Part shown: positions 1 to 6,181 of the stretch, piece after piece | Position numbering within the stretch: the first letter of the stretch is position 1 | Layout of the letters: every line of letters begins with the position of its first letter | Source: a bacterium | Lineage (GTDB): Bacteria; Vulcanimicrobiota; Vulcanimicrobiia; Vulcanimicrobiales; SCRA01 | NCBI GenBank assembly: GCA_028869325.1 | Contig: JAGWST010000130.1 | Coordinates: 1-6,181 of the forward strand | DNA: 6,181 nucleotides | Direction: 5' to 3' | Translations under genes and position numbers: made by a program | Notes under the pieces: generated by a model | The model's database searches: none | Told to the model about the DNA's origin: nothing | What the model saw: the letters and a program-made list of their open reading frames with translations, nothing else

Positions 1-348
1 AACGGCGATATTGCGAGAACAAATTTTTCCGGGGATTACAGCGCCAAATGGCTCCGAGCGGAGACTAGTGAAGGCAAAACGTATGATGTGCTGGAATTGG
101 CGGCCAATCACGACGGCACAACCTACGCTAAAGTCATCTTATGGGTTGAGCAAGAAACCCATTGGCCTTTGAAGGCGGAATTTTATGCGGTCAGCGGACG
201 ATTTTTGAAAACTTGCAGTTATGAAAATTATAAAATGCTCGCCGGAACGATGCGCCCCGGCAGCTCGTCGTTGATGAAGTTGACCACGCGCGTCAGCGCG
301 ATGCCGATCGGAATCAGCATGACGATCTCGTCGGCAAAGACGCGGTAG
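1..348 (+). CDS. Outer membrane lipoprotein-sorting (LolA-like) protein, C-terminal fragment
   Basis: The frame is open from base 1, so the N-terminus lies outside the window. Residues 1-86 read like the C-terminal half of the outer-membrane lipoprotein-sorting family (LolA-like beta fold, PF17131 type). The recognisable stretch includes LELAANHDGTTYAKVILWV, then WPLKAEFYAVSGRFLKT, then YENYKMLAGTMRP ending near base 258. Members are periplasmic proteins thought to bind lipid or lipoprotein acyl chains, often encoded beside RND-type exporters. After base 258 the frame continues to a stop at 346-348, but only through sequence antisense to lgt, so the last 29 or so residues are not homologous protein. 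GC content is about 46% here against about 68% just downstream. The gene is therefore broken at both ends: by the window edge on the left and by an abrupt junction on the right. Family assignment rests on remembered consensus, not a search. Confidence 0.6.
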   Translation, partial: NGDIARTNFSGDYSAKWLRAETSEGKTYDVLELAANHDGTTYAKVILWVEQETHWPLKAEFYAVSGRFLKTCSYENYKMLAGTMRPGSSSLMKLTTRVSAMPIGISMTISSAKTR

Positions 349-731
349 GTCAGGCCCGGATGCTTGCGCAGGAAGAGCAGGCCCGCGACGATCACGCCGA
401 TGAGCCCGCCGTGGAAAGCCATCCCGCCTTGCCAGACGGCGATGAAGTCGATCGGGTGGGCGAGGTAGACGTTGAGATTGTGGTTGGTGATGACGTCCGC
501 GATGACGAAGAGTGCGCGCCCGCCGGCGATCACGCCGATCAGCGCGTAGACCATGAAGTCCTGCACGGCGTCGACCGTGAGCCCGGTGCGCGCGCGCGAC
601 TGCGGGCGGATCAGCCAGACGTAGACGCAGAGAAAGCCCACCAGGTACGAGATGCCGTACCAGTGCACGGCAAGCGGTCCGATGTGGAACGCGACGGGAT
701 CGATGTTCGGATACGTGATGTAATGGTGCAT
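228..731 (-). CDS. lgt: Prolipoprotein diacylglyceryl transferase, truncated at C-terminus
   Basis: Lgt transfers diacylglycerol from phosphatidylglycerol to the lipobox cysteine of prelipoproteins, the first step of lipoprotein maturation in the inner membrane. The product reads 167 residues from an ATG at 731. Visible family features are the start HHYITYPNIDPVAFHIGPL, the HWYGISYLVGF helix (about 23-33), GGMAFHGGLIGV with H107 in the HGGL motif, and the Lgt signature TRVVNFINDELPGR at 147-160. R148 and N151 match E. coli R143 and N146. Homology stops at GR160; six unrelated residues (VPASIL) precede a TAA in the AT-rich left edge. E. coli Lgt has 291 residues, so roughly the last third is missing, including the last helices and the region of the essential E. 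coli R239. As drawn the protein should be inactive. No strong Shine-Dalgarno is visible. It points away from lspA, the gene for the next step. Confidence 0.88.
   Translation of the reverse strand: MHHYITYPNIDPVAFHIGPLAVHWYGISYLVGFLCVYVWLIRPQSRARTGLTVDAVQDFMVYALIGVIAGGRALFVIADVITNHNLNVYLAHPIDFIAVWQGGMAFHGGLIGVIVAGLLFLRKHPGLTYRVFADEIVMLIPIGIALTRVVNFINDELPGRIVPASIL
241..260. other. Breakpoint between AT-rich fragment and high-GC chromosome
   Basis: Three changes coincide here. GC content rises from about 46% (1-240) to about 68% (241-300, hand count). LolA-like homology on the + strand ends at codons for MRP (250-258). Lgt homology on the - strand begins at codons for GR (252-257). The two coding homologies overlap by only about 6-9 bases, which would fit a microhomology join. 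No target-site duplication, inverted repeat or transposase accompanies it. A chimeric assembly or amplification join is the simplest reading; a real deletion or inversion is possible. Confidence 0.7.
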
Positions 732-918
732 GGCTGGTGTCGGCTCTCGGCAGGGGTCCTCCGGCAGCCCGCTCGAGGAGCGACACAGGCGCGGGGGCGC
801 CGATGTCGTACCATACGGGCGATGGCCACCCCGTTACGAACGATCCTCTCGATAGAGCTCGTCGGGCTCGTTTTCTGTGCCCGCGCGCTCGTCCTGCCCG
901 GAGCCGAAAGGCTGCCCG
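732..918. promoter_or_regulatory. Divergent intergenic spacer between lgt and the membrane-protein gene
   Basis: This 187-base spacer separates the - strand lgt from the + strand run and must hold any promoters for both directions. I do not see a convincing -35/-10 pair, operator or riboswitch. A 35-codon + strand frame (822-929, beginning MATPLRTILS) overlaps the likely start of the next gene and has no recognisable homology. The label is positional, not motif-based. Confidence 0.25.
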
Positions 919-1299
919 GTGCGCGTTAGCGCGATCGCACGGCGGGTGATGCTGCTGCTAGCGGCCGTCGTCGTGCTGGAGGGCCTGCTCATCGGCCTCC
1001 TGCTCCGAGAGGCCGGCGGCCTTGCGGTGGTGATCGTGGTCCTCTTCTTCGCGGCGGGAGGCGCGTGGCTGGGTCCACGGGTCTCACGCGACGCGCCGGA
1101 GGCGCCCGGCGTCGTCTACACGGTGATCGGGGGTTTGGAGCTCCTGCTCGGCCTGCTGATGATCGATCCGCTGGCCGTGGCCGTTCTGCATCACCACGTC
1201 GTCGGCGCGCTGCTGGTCTTCGTGCTGCCGATCGTCATCTCGATCCTCACCGGCGCCGCCGCCTTCGCCGTGGCCGTCTCGGGCGGTAGAAAGGGCTAG
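919..1299 (+). CDS. Small four-helix integral membrane protein of unknown function
   Basis: I do not recognise a family. The preferred start is GTG at 919, preceded by a GAAAGG-like site with 7-base spacing. A GTG at 877 would add 14 polar residues but has no ribosome-binding site. The 126-residue product is almost entirely hydrophobic, with likely membrane segments at about 10-29, 35-52, 65-82 and 94-120. A short polar loop (53-63, PRVSRDAPEAP) separates the two halves, and the tail is GGRKG. Glutamates occur inside or at the edge of helices (E21, E74), and a triple histidine lies at 91-93. No signal peptide, lipobox or catalytic motif is evident. The stop lies 12 bases before lspA, so it is probably co-transcribed with it. 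A helper of envelope or lipoprotein processing is possible from position only. High GC at third positions supports real coding. Confidence 0.65.
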   Translation: MRVSAIARRVMLLLAAVVVLEGLLIGLLLREAGGLAVVIVVLFFAAGGAWLGPRVSRDAPEAPGVVYTVIGGLELLLGLLMIDPLAVAVLHHHVVGALLVFVLPIVISILTGAAAFAVAVSGGRKG

Positions 1300-1311
1300 C
1301 GGGGCGCACGC

Positions 1312-1914
1312 ATGCTGTGGGTGATCCTCGCCGCGCTCCTCACCCTTGGGCTCGATCAGCTCAGCAAGTCGGCGATTCGGCGCGTGCTGCTGCCCGATCA
1401 GAGCGTGGTGGGCATCCCGCATATCTTTCTCTTCACGTACACGCAGAACCACAACGGCGCCTTCGGTCTCTTCGGCTCGCGGGCATGGCTCTTGATCGTG
1501 CTAGCGCTGGCCGTCTTGGTGCTCTTCTATGTGGCCGTACGCCGCAGCATGCGCGGTTCCACGCTCGTGCAGATCGCCTTCGGCATGATCGTGGGGGGTG
1601 CCGCGGGCAACATCGTCGATCGTCTGCACTACGGATACGTGGTCGATTTTCTGCAGTTTGCCTTCTGGCAGTCGTACCCGGTCTTCAACGTGGCGGACTC
1701 GTTGATCTTGATCGGCGTGGTGATCCTGTTCTTGTCCTCCTCCGACGGAGGCAGGAAGGTGCGGCACCCGCGGACCGTGATGGATCAGCCGGAGAGCGGT
1801 GGCCGTGCATCGTGGTCAGAGAGCAACGGCGAAGAGATCGAGTACGCCTCGAGTCCCGATGCGGAGCGCGCGCTTCGCCGCCTGCGCCAACGGCAGCCCG
1901 GCGACCGGGGCTAG
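1312..1914 (+). CDS. lspA: Lipoprotein signal peptidase (signal peptidase II)
   Basis: LspA is the inner-membrane aspartyl protease that removes the signal peptide of diacylglyceryl-modified prolipoproteins, acting directly after Lgt. Family landmarks are LGLDQLSKS (D15), the N-rich TQNHNGAFGLF (about 45-55), AAGNIVDRL with N100 and R104, YVVDF with D112, and FNVADS with N126 and D129. By comparison with Pseudomonas LspA (N112, R116, D124, N140, D143), D112 and D129 are the catalytic pair. Four membrane segments are visible (about 2-14, 58-76, 84-101 and 127-142). The family usually has 150-170 residues; this one has 200. The extra 55 or so C-terminal residues (145-200) are charged and hydrophilic, in high-GC3 codons, and end in an Arg-rich helix-like stretch. 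A GGGG ribosome-binding-like site lies 7 bases before ATG 1312, and rluD follows 16 bases after the stop. Confidence 0.93.
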   Translation: MLWVILAALLTLGLDQLSKSAIRRVLLPDQSVVGIPHIFLFTYTQNHNGAFGLFGSRAWLLIVLALAVLVLFYVAVRRSMRGSTLVQIAFGMIVGGAAGNIVDRLHYGYVVDFLQFAFWQSYPVFNVADSLILIGVVILFLSSSDGGRKVRHPRTVMDQPESGGRASWSESNGEEIEYASSPDAERALRRLRQRQPGDRG

Positions 1915-1930
1915 TGAGGCGGTACACGAG

Positions 1931-2828
1931 ATGCGGGTGAGCGTGGACGCGCAACTCGCCGGCGCTCGTCTGGACACGGCACTGGCGAAGCTCGCGGGCG
2001 TGCCGCGCACGCGCGCCGCAGCGGCGATCCGTGCCGGGCGCGTGCTGCGCAACGGCGAGGCGGTCAAGGGCAGCGAGTCCGTTGCCGCGGGCGACCGCAT
2101 CGACTACGAGATCGAAGCGCCGCCTGCGCTGAACGCCTTGCCCGAGGCGATCCCACTGGAGATCGTCTTCGAAGACGAGCATCTGCTGGTCGTCAACAAG
2201 CCGGCGGGGATGGTGACGCACCCGGCGCACGGAGCCTATCGCGGAACGCTCGTCAACGCGCTGCTGGGTCACGTCGCCGGCCTCCCTGTTGGCCAGGGCG
2301 AGGAGGCCGCGCTGCGTCCGGGCCTGGTCCATCGGCTCGACCGCGATACCTCGGGCCTGCTGGTGGTGGCTAAGACGCCGCGCGCGCTCGAGCTGCTGGG
2401 GCGCGCCATGCAACAGCGCAGAATCTCGCGACGCTACGTCGGCATCGCGCTCGGCGTGGTCGCGCCCGCGTCCGGGACGCTCACCGGCCCCATCGGTCGC
2501 GATGCGCGCAACCGGCAGAAGATGGCGGTACGCGCGAACGGCAAGCCGGCCGTGACCCACTACCGCACGGTTGAGGCGCTGCGCGGGGCCACCGAGCTGG
2601 CCTTTGAGCTGGAGACGGGGCGCACGCACCAGATCCGCGTGCACATGGCGGCGCTGGGCTACCCGTTGCTCAACGACGCGGTCTACGGCCACCCCGACCG
2701 GCGCGTCGCCCTGCCCGGGCAGGCGCTGCACGCCGGCCGGCTCGCCTTCGCGCACCCGATCAGCGGCGTGCCGCTTGAGTTCTCTCTCCATCCGCCGGCG
2801 GCGTACGCGGCGGCGCGTGAGCTCTTCC

Positions 2829-2839
<11 letters not shown>
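1931..2839 (+). CDS. rluD: RluA-family 23S rRNA pseudouridine synthase (RluD-like)
   Basis: The enzyme isomerises uridine to pseudouridine in structured RNA; RluD itself acts on helix 69 of 23S rRNA in the large ribosomal subunit. From ATG 1931 the product has 302 residues. An S4 RNA-binding domain occupies about 1-62, followed by the RluA-type catalytic domain. Motif II is HRLDRDTSGLLV (134-145) with catalytic D137, matching E. coli RluD D139. Other signatures are DEHLLVVNKPAGMVTHP (82-98), RRYVGIALG (167-175), GRTHQIRVHMAALGYPLLND (230-249) and VYGHP. I chose ATG 1931 because AGGCGG lies 8 bases upstream and the S4 domain starts immediately after. A GTG at 1799 would add 44 unrelated residues inside lspA. 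Pairing with lspA is common (ylyB in Bacillus). RluD and YlyB-type paralogues are hard to separate by eye, so the exact target base is inferred. Confidence 0.88.
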
Positions 2840-3983
<1,144 letters not shown>

Positions 3984-4023
3984 TGCCAGGCATTGACTTG
4001 CCAGCTGCCGAAGGCGTAGGCCC

Positions 4024-4710
4024 ATGATGCTCGAGCGCGGCTCGATCGCCGATCGCTACGCGGCCTTGCGGAGAGAGATCGATGGGGCCCTGCGCTCGCT
4101 CGGGCGCCAGCCCGGAGAGGCCGAGCTGGTTGCGGTCACCAAGTTTCAGTCGCGCCAGGCCGTGCTCGAAGCCATCGCCGCGGGCGTGAGCGCCGTCGGC
4201 GAGAACTACGTTCAGGAGGCCGAGCAGAAGCTCGCCGGCCTCCCGGTACGCAAGCACTTCATCGGTCACGTTCAGACCAACAAGGCACGACGCATCGCGG
4301 AGCTCTTCGACATCGTGGAGAGCGTCGACCGCGGCGAAGCGGCGCGCGCGCTGGATCGCGCCGCCGCGGGGCTGGGGCGCCGCCTCCCCGTCCTGCTGCA
4401 GGTGAACGTCTCGCCGAGTGAGCGCTTCGGCGTCGCGCCGCAGGCGTTCGATACCCTGCTGGCCGAGGTTCGCGCATGCGGGCATCTGCGGATCGAGGGC
4501 GTCATGGCCATCGGCCCGCTCTCGGCGCAGCCCGGCGAGCTGCGCGACGCCTTCCAGAACGCACGCCGCTGCTTTGAGCGCAGCGGCGGGCGTGTGCTCT
4601 CCCTCGGCATGAGCGGCGATTGGCGCGAGGCGCTGGCCGCCGGCTCGACCGAACTGCGCCTGGGGACGGCGCTCTTCGGCCCCAGACCGCAAAAGGAGGC
4701 TCGGCTATGA
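4024..4710 (+). CDS. yggS: YggS-family pyridoxal phosphate homeostasis protein (PLPBP)
   Basis: This cytosolic single-domain PLP carrier resembles the N-terminal barrel of alanine racemase. It has no firmly known enzymatic reaction and influences vitamin B6 and amino-acid balance. The 228-residue length matches the family (E. coli 234). Visible motifs are LVAVTKFQ with the PLP Schiff-base lysine K40, GENYVQE (59-65), HFIGHVQTNKAR (78-89), LLQVNVSPSERFGV (124-137), IEGVMAIGPL (157-166), SLGMSGDW (193-200) and GSTELRLGTALFG (207-219). The lysine usual in the VN...E..KxG segment is replaced here. Two adjacent ATGs (4024 and 4027) are possible starts, with a weak AAGG-containing site upstream. 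It lies 40 bases after tgt and shares an ATGA overlap with sepF, the same pairing as ylmE-ylmF in Bacillus. Confidence 0.93.
   Translation: MMLERGSIADRYAALRREIDGALRSLGRQPGEAELVAVTKFQSRQAVLEAIAAGVSAVGENYVQEAEQKLAGLPVRKHFIGHVQTNKARRIAELFDIVESVDRGEAARALDRAAAGLGRRLPVLLQVNVSPSERFGVAPQAFDTLLAEVRACGHLRIEGVMAIGPLSAQPGELRDAFQNARRCFERSGGRVLSLGMSGDWREALAAGSTELRLGTALFGPRPQKEARL
4694..4699 (+). promoter_or_regulatory. Strong Shine-Dalgarno site for sepF
   Basis: AGGAGG lies 7 bases before ATG 4707, inside the last codons of yggS. It fixes the sepF start and suggests higher translation of sepF than of upstream genes, most of which have weak sites. Confidence 0.8.
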
Positions 4711-5147
4711 GTATAATCCAGCGGCTCGGCGCGTTCTTCTCGCTGCGCGACGAGGAGGACGAGATCTTCGAAGAAGCGGAGAGGACGGGCGCCCAAGGCG
4801 GGCGCAAGGTCGTCCCGTTCCAGGGGCGCAATGGCGAGCGCTCGCGCGTCGGCGTGGCGCTCTTCGTTCCGCGGGCCTTCAACGAGGTCACCGACGTCGC
4901 CGATGCGTTGCGCGGACGCAGGCTGGTGGTGATGAATCTGCAGAGCGCGGACCGCGGGCTGTTGCAGCGCGTCGTCGATTTCATCGCCGGCGTCACCTAT
5001 TCACTCGACGGCAAGATGCAGAAATTGGCGGACGGTATCTACCTGGTGGTCCCCGCGGGTGTGGACGTCGATGCCGTCAACCAGCGCTTAGAGGGCGAAG
5101 GCTTCGCCGGAGAGTTCGACGGAGCAGTATTTGGAGGCAAGCGTTGA
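4707..5147 (+). CDS. sepF: Cell division protein SepF
   Basis: SepF binds FtsZ and anchors Z-rings to the membrane, standing in for or supplementing FtsA. The 146-residue product starts with a short amphipathic helix (MSIIQRLGAFFSL, 1-13), the expected membrane anchor, followed by an acidic linker (14-26) and a basic linker to about 46. The SepF domain spans about 48-136, with RRLVVMNLQSADRGLLQRVV (71-90), DFIAGVTYSLDGKMQKL (91-107) and GIYLVVPAGVDV (110-121). G95 sits in the conserved DF-x-x-G segment at the dimer and polymer interface. The start is set by AGGAGG and by an ATGA overlap with yggS, and the stop overlaps divIVA by 4 bases. Length agrees with Bacillus SepF (about 150). Position between yggS and divIVA strongly supports the call. 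Confidence 0.94.
   Translation: MSIIQRLGAFFSLRDEEDEIFEEAERTGAQGGRKVVPFQGRNGERSRVGVALFVPRAFNEVTDVADALRGRRLVVMNLQSADRGLLQRVVDFIAGVTYSLDGKMQKLADGIYLVVPAGVDVDAVNQRLEGEGFAGEFDGAVFGGKR
5133..5137 (+). promoter_or_regulatory. Shine-Dalgarno site supporting the TTG start of divIVA
   Basis: GGAGG lies 6 bases before TTG 5144. Together with the TTGA stop/start overlap and the match of the following residues to the DivIVA N-terminus, it supports the rare TTG initiation codon. Confidence 0.78.
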
Positions 5148-5722
5148 GTCGCATCACGATCGTTGACGTCCAGCACCGGACGTTCAAGAAGGCCCTGCAG
5201 GGTTACGCGCGCGAGGACGTCGACCAGTTCCTCGACGAGATCATCGAGAACATGGAGGACGAGGCCCAAGCGCGCGCCGCGCTGGAGGCCGAGTTGCTCG
5301 ACCTCAAGGAGCGGATCAGCCACTTCAAAGCGATGGAGGAGTCGCTCCAGAACACGCTCCTGTTGGCGCAGCGGACGGCCGACGAGACCAAGGCCGCAGC
5401 GCACAAAGAGGCGGAGCTGATCATCCGCCAGGCGCGCATCGAGGCCGAGAAGGAGGTCGCCTCGCTCAAGGACCAGATCGAGGCGGCCCATCGCGAACGG
5501 CAACAAGCACTGGCAGAGCGTGAAAAAGCACGCAACGAGCTGCGCGGCCTCCTGTTGACGCATCTCTCACTGCTCGACGAGCGCTCCGTCCGCAACGAGC
5601 GAACCCAGGCTCCCGCGGCCGTGGTGCCGCCTGCGCACGCGGTGGAGCAGGCGCCGAACGGCGATCCGTCGCCGCCGCGCATCCACCTCGGCCTGCTGGA
5701 GGATCCCGCCGTCGGAGCCTGA
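5144..5722 (+). CDS. divIVA: DivIVA family cell-division and polarity protein
   Basis: DivIVA forms coiled-coil oligomers that collect at negatively curved membrane of septa and poles and recruit partner proteins. The 192-residue product begins with the lipid-binding domain VDVQHRTFKKALQGYAREDV (7-26) followed by DQFLDEI, the family signature. A long coiled coil covers about 32-145, rich in Glu, Lys, Arg and Ala, with a GLLLTHLSLL segment near 135-144. A Pro/Ala-rich tail (about 153-192) follows and may be disordered. Aligning with Bacillus subtilis, the membrane-inserting F17 and R18 correspond to L18 and Q19 here. The start is TTG at 5144, overlapping the sepF stop as TTGA, with GGAGG 6 bases upstream. 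The ylmG and ylmH genes that separate sepF from divIVA in Firmicutes are absent. Gpsm or Wag31-type specialisation cannot be judged. Confidence 0.88.
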   Translation: MSRITIVDVQHRTFKKALQGYAREDVDQFLDEIIENMEDEAQARAALEAELLDLKERISHFKAMEESLQNTLLLAQRTADETKAAAHKEAELIIRQARIEAEKEVASLKDQIEAAHRERQQALAEREKARNELRGLLLTHLSLLDERSVRNERTQAPAAVVPPAHAVEQAPNGDPSPPRIHLGLLEDPAVGA

Positions 5723-5744
5723 GCGCGGCGAGCGGCTCCGGCGC

Positions 5745-5770
5745 GTGCGTGTTCGTCCGGGCGCACGCAC
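5745..5770 (+). terminator. GC-rich hairpin after divIVA, possible weak terminator
   Basis: GTGCGTG (5745-5751) pairs exactly with CACGCAC (5764-5770) around a 12-base loop, 22 bases after the divIVA stop. No T-run follows, so intrinsic termination is doubtful. It could instead be a chance repeat or an mRNA-end structure. Confidence 0.3.
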
Positions 5771-5825
5771 TGAGCATGTCCGTACAGGAGGCTCTTGCCA
5801 GCGTCGAGCGAAACCATCCCACAGC

Positions 5826-6181
5826 ATGAAGCCGCAGTACGCTGAGCAGCGCTCCCTGCGCGACGTGCGTCGCGGAGTGGCTCTCCTCGGCGTCACCGAC
5901 CACACGCTCGCGGGGCATCGTTTCTCCGTCGAAGGCGTGCGCGTCGAGGCGCTGGCGTTTCGCGACCTCGCGCTCCTGGTTCGCTCACTGCGCGCCGACG
6001 ACGTCGTGCACGCCGGTGAGGCCGCATGGATGGCGCGCGAGGGGCACGTACAGCAGCGCCTCTGCGATCGCCTCGCCGCCAAAGCTGCGTTGCTTCCCGC
6101 GAAGACGGGGACCATCTTCGCCTCCTCGAGCGAGCTCGACGCGGCCGCCAAACAGAGCCATGCGCGCTGGCAACGCGCGCT
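5826..6181 (+). CDS. GvpL/GvpF-like gas vesicle family protein, N-terminal part (runs off window)
   Basis: The frame is open from ATG 5826 to the window edge (118 codons plus 2 bases), and the stop lies outside. The pattern resembles the N-terminal domain of GvpL/GvpF, accessory proteins of gas vesicle assembly that interact with the GvpA shell protein. Residues GVALLGVTD (17-25) match the opening strand (YLYGI type), followed by EGVRVEALAFRDLALLVRSL (36-55) like the family segment ending in DLAAVVS. Next is a helix beginning at H74 (HVQQRLCDRLAAKAALLP, in place of HE..L......LP), then AKTGTIFASSSELDAA (92-107), matching the P-x-x-(F)GT-x-F-x-S segment. Third-position GC is high, so coding is likely. 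No good ribosome-binding site precedes ATG 5826; an AGGAGG at 5786-5791 is too distant, and a GTG at 5745 would add 27 residues. The match is from memory of the consensus and is moderate. The adjacent division genes give no functional support. Confidence 0.5.
   Translation, partial: MKPQYAEQRSLRDVRRGVALLGVTDHTLAGHRFSVEGVRVEALAFRDLALLVRSLRADDVVHAGEAAWMAREGHVQQRLCDRLAAKAALLPAKTGTIFASSSELDAAAKQSHARWQRA

Noticed and set aside
1..260. Insertion sequence or integration site at the left edge
   Set aside because: No transposase, terminal inverted repeat, direct repeat or tRNA end is visible; only a composition and homology break is seen.
360..929. Long + strand open frame antisense to lgt and reaching 929
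   Set aside because: It is rich in Asp, Glu, Arg and His without any domain pattern, typical of the antisense of a high-GC gene. The - strand frame here is clearly Lgt.
822..929. 35-codon + strand frame starting MATPLRTILS upstream of the membrane-protein gene
   Set aside because: There is no ribosome-binding site or homology, and it overlaps the better-supported GTG start at 919.
1799..1930. GTG 1799 as an earlier start for the pseudouridine synthase
   Set aside because: The added 44 residues overlap lspA and match nothing in the family, while ATG 1931 has AGGCGG upstream and sits right at the S4 domain.
2571..2828. N-terminal extension of Tgt in the same frame
   Set aside because: This stretch is an out-of-frame, Arg/Ser/Thr-rich shadow of rluD. 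Tgt homology begins just after GTG 2829.
3993..4021. TTGACT (3993-3998) as a -35 box for yggS
   Set aside because: No acceptable -10 box lies 16-18 bases downstream, and the transcript would start at or past the ATG.
5776..5829. 17-codon frame (MSVQEALASVERNHPTA) as a real gene
   Set aside because: It is too short, lacks a ribosome-binding site and has no family match, so I kept it only as a weak leader possibility.

Overview
The window is a high-GC bacterial chromosome segment (about 68% GC in hand-counted stretches after position 240) carrying lipoprotein maturation, RNA modification and cell-division genes. The combination of sepF and divIVA, the lspA-rluD pair and the yggS-sepF neighbourhood is typical of Terrabacteria-type lineages such as Firmicutes, Actinobacteria, Cyanobacteria and deep relatives like Eremiobacterota or Armatimonadota. 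My guess is an uncultivated high-GC member of that assemblage, but the sequence alone does not settle the phylum.

Left edge (1 to about 258): an AT-richer stretch (about 46% GC by hand count over 1-240) encodes the C-terminal part of an outer-membrane lipoprotein-sorting (LolA-like) protein on the + strand. At about 250-258 this homology stops and the window switches to the - strand gene lgt (228-731), which has lost its C-terminal third at the same point. Composition, strand and both protein homologies change together, so this is either a chimeric join in the assembly or a real rearrangement.

Middle (732-4023): after a 187-base divergent spacer comes a + strand run: an unrecognised small four-helix membrane protein (919-1299), lspA (1312-1914, with an unusual hydrophilic C-terminal tail), rluD-type pseudouridine synthase (1931-2839) and tgt (2829-3983, overlapping rluD by 11 bases). 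Lgt and LspA catalyse successive steps of lipoprotein maturation. RluD and Tgt modify rRNA and tRNA respectively.

Right part (4024-6181): yggS (4024-4710), sepF (4707-5147) and divIVA (5144-5722) are joined by 4-base stop/start overlaps, with strong Shine-Dalgarno sites in front of sepF and divIVA. They form a compact version of the Firmicutes yggS-sepF-ylmG-ylmH-divIVA cluster without ylmG and ylmH. SepF tethers FtsZ to the membrane and DivIVA marks curved membrane at the septum or poles. After a 103-base spacer with a GC hairpin, an open reading frame runs off the right edge (5826-6181). It resembles the gas vesicle GvpL/GvpF family, an unexpected neighbour for a division cluster.

I see no tRNA, rRNA, CRISPR array or insertion sequence. 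The points most worth checking are the left-edge junction, the GvpL/F-like partial gene, the altered membrane-tip residues of DivIVA, the altered FDEC motif in Tgt and the LspA tail.
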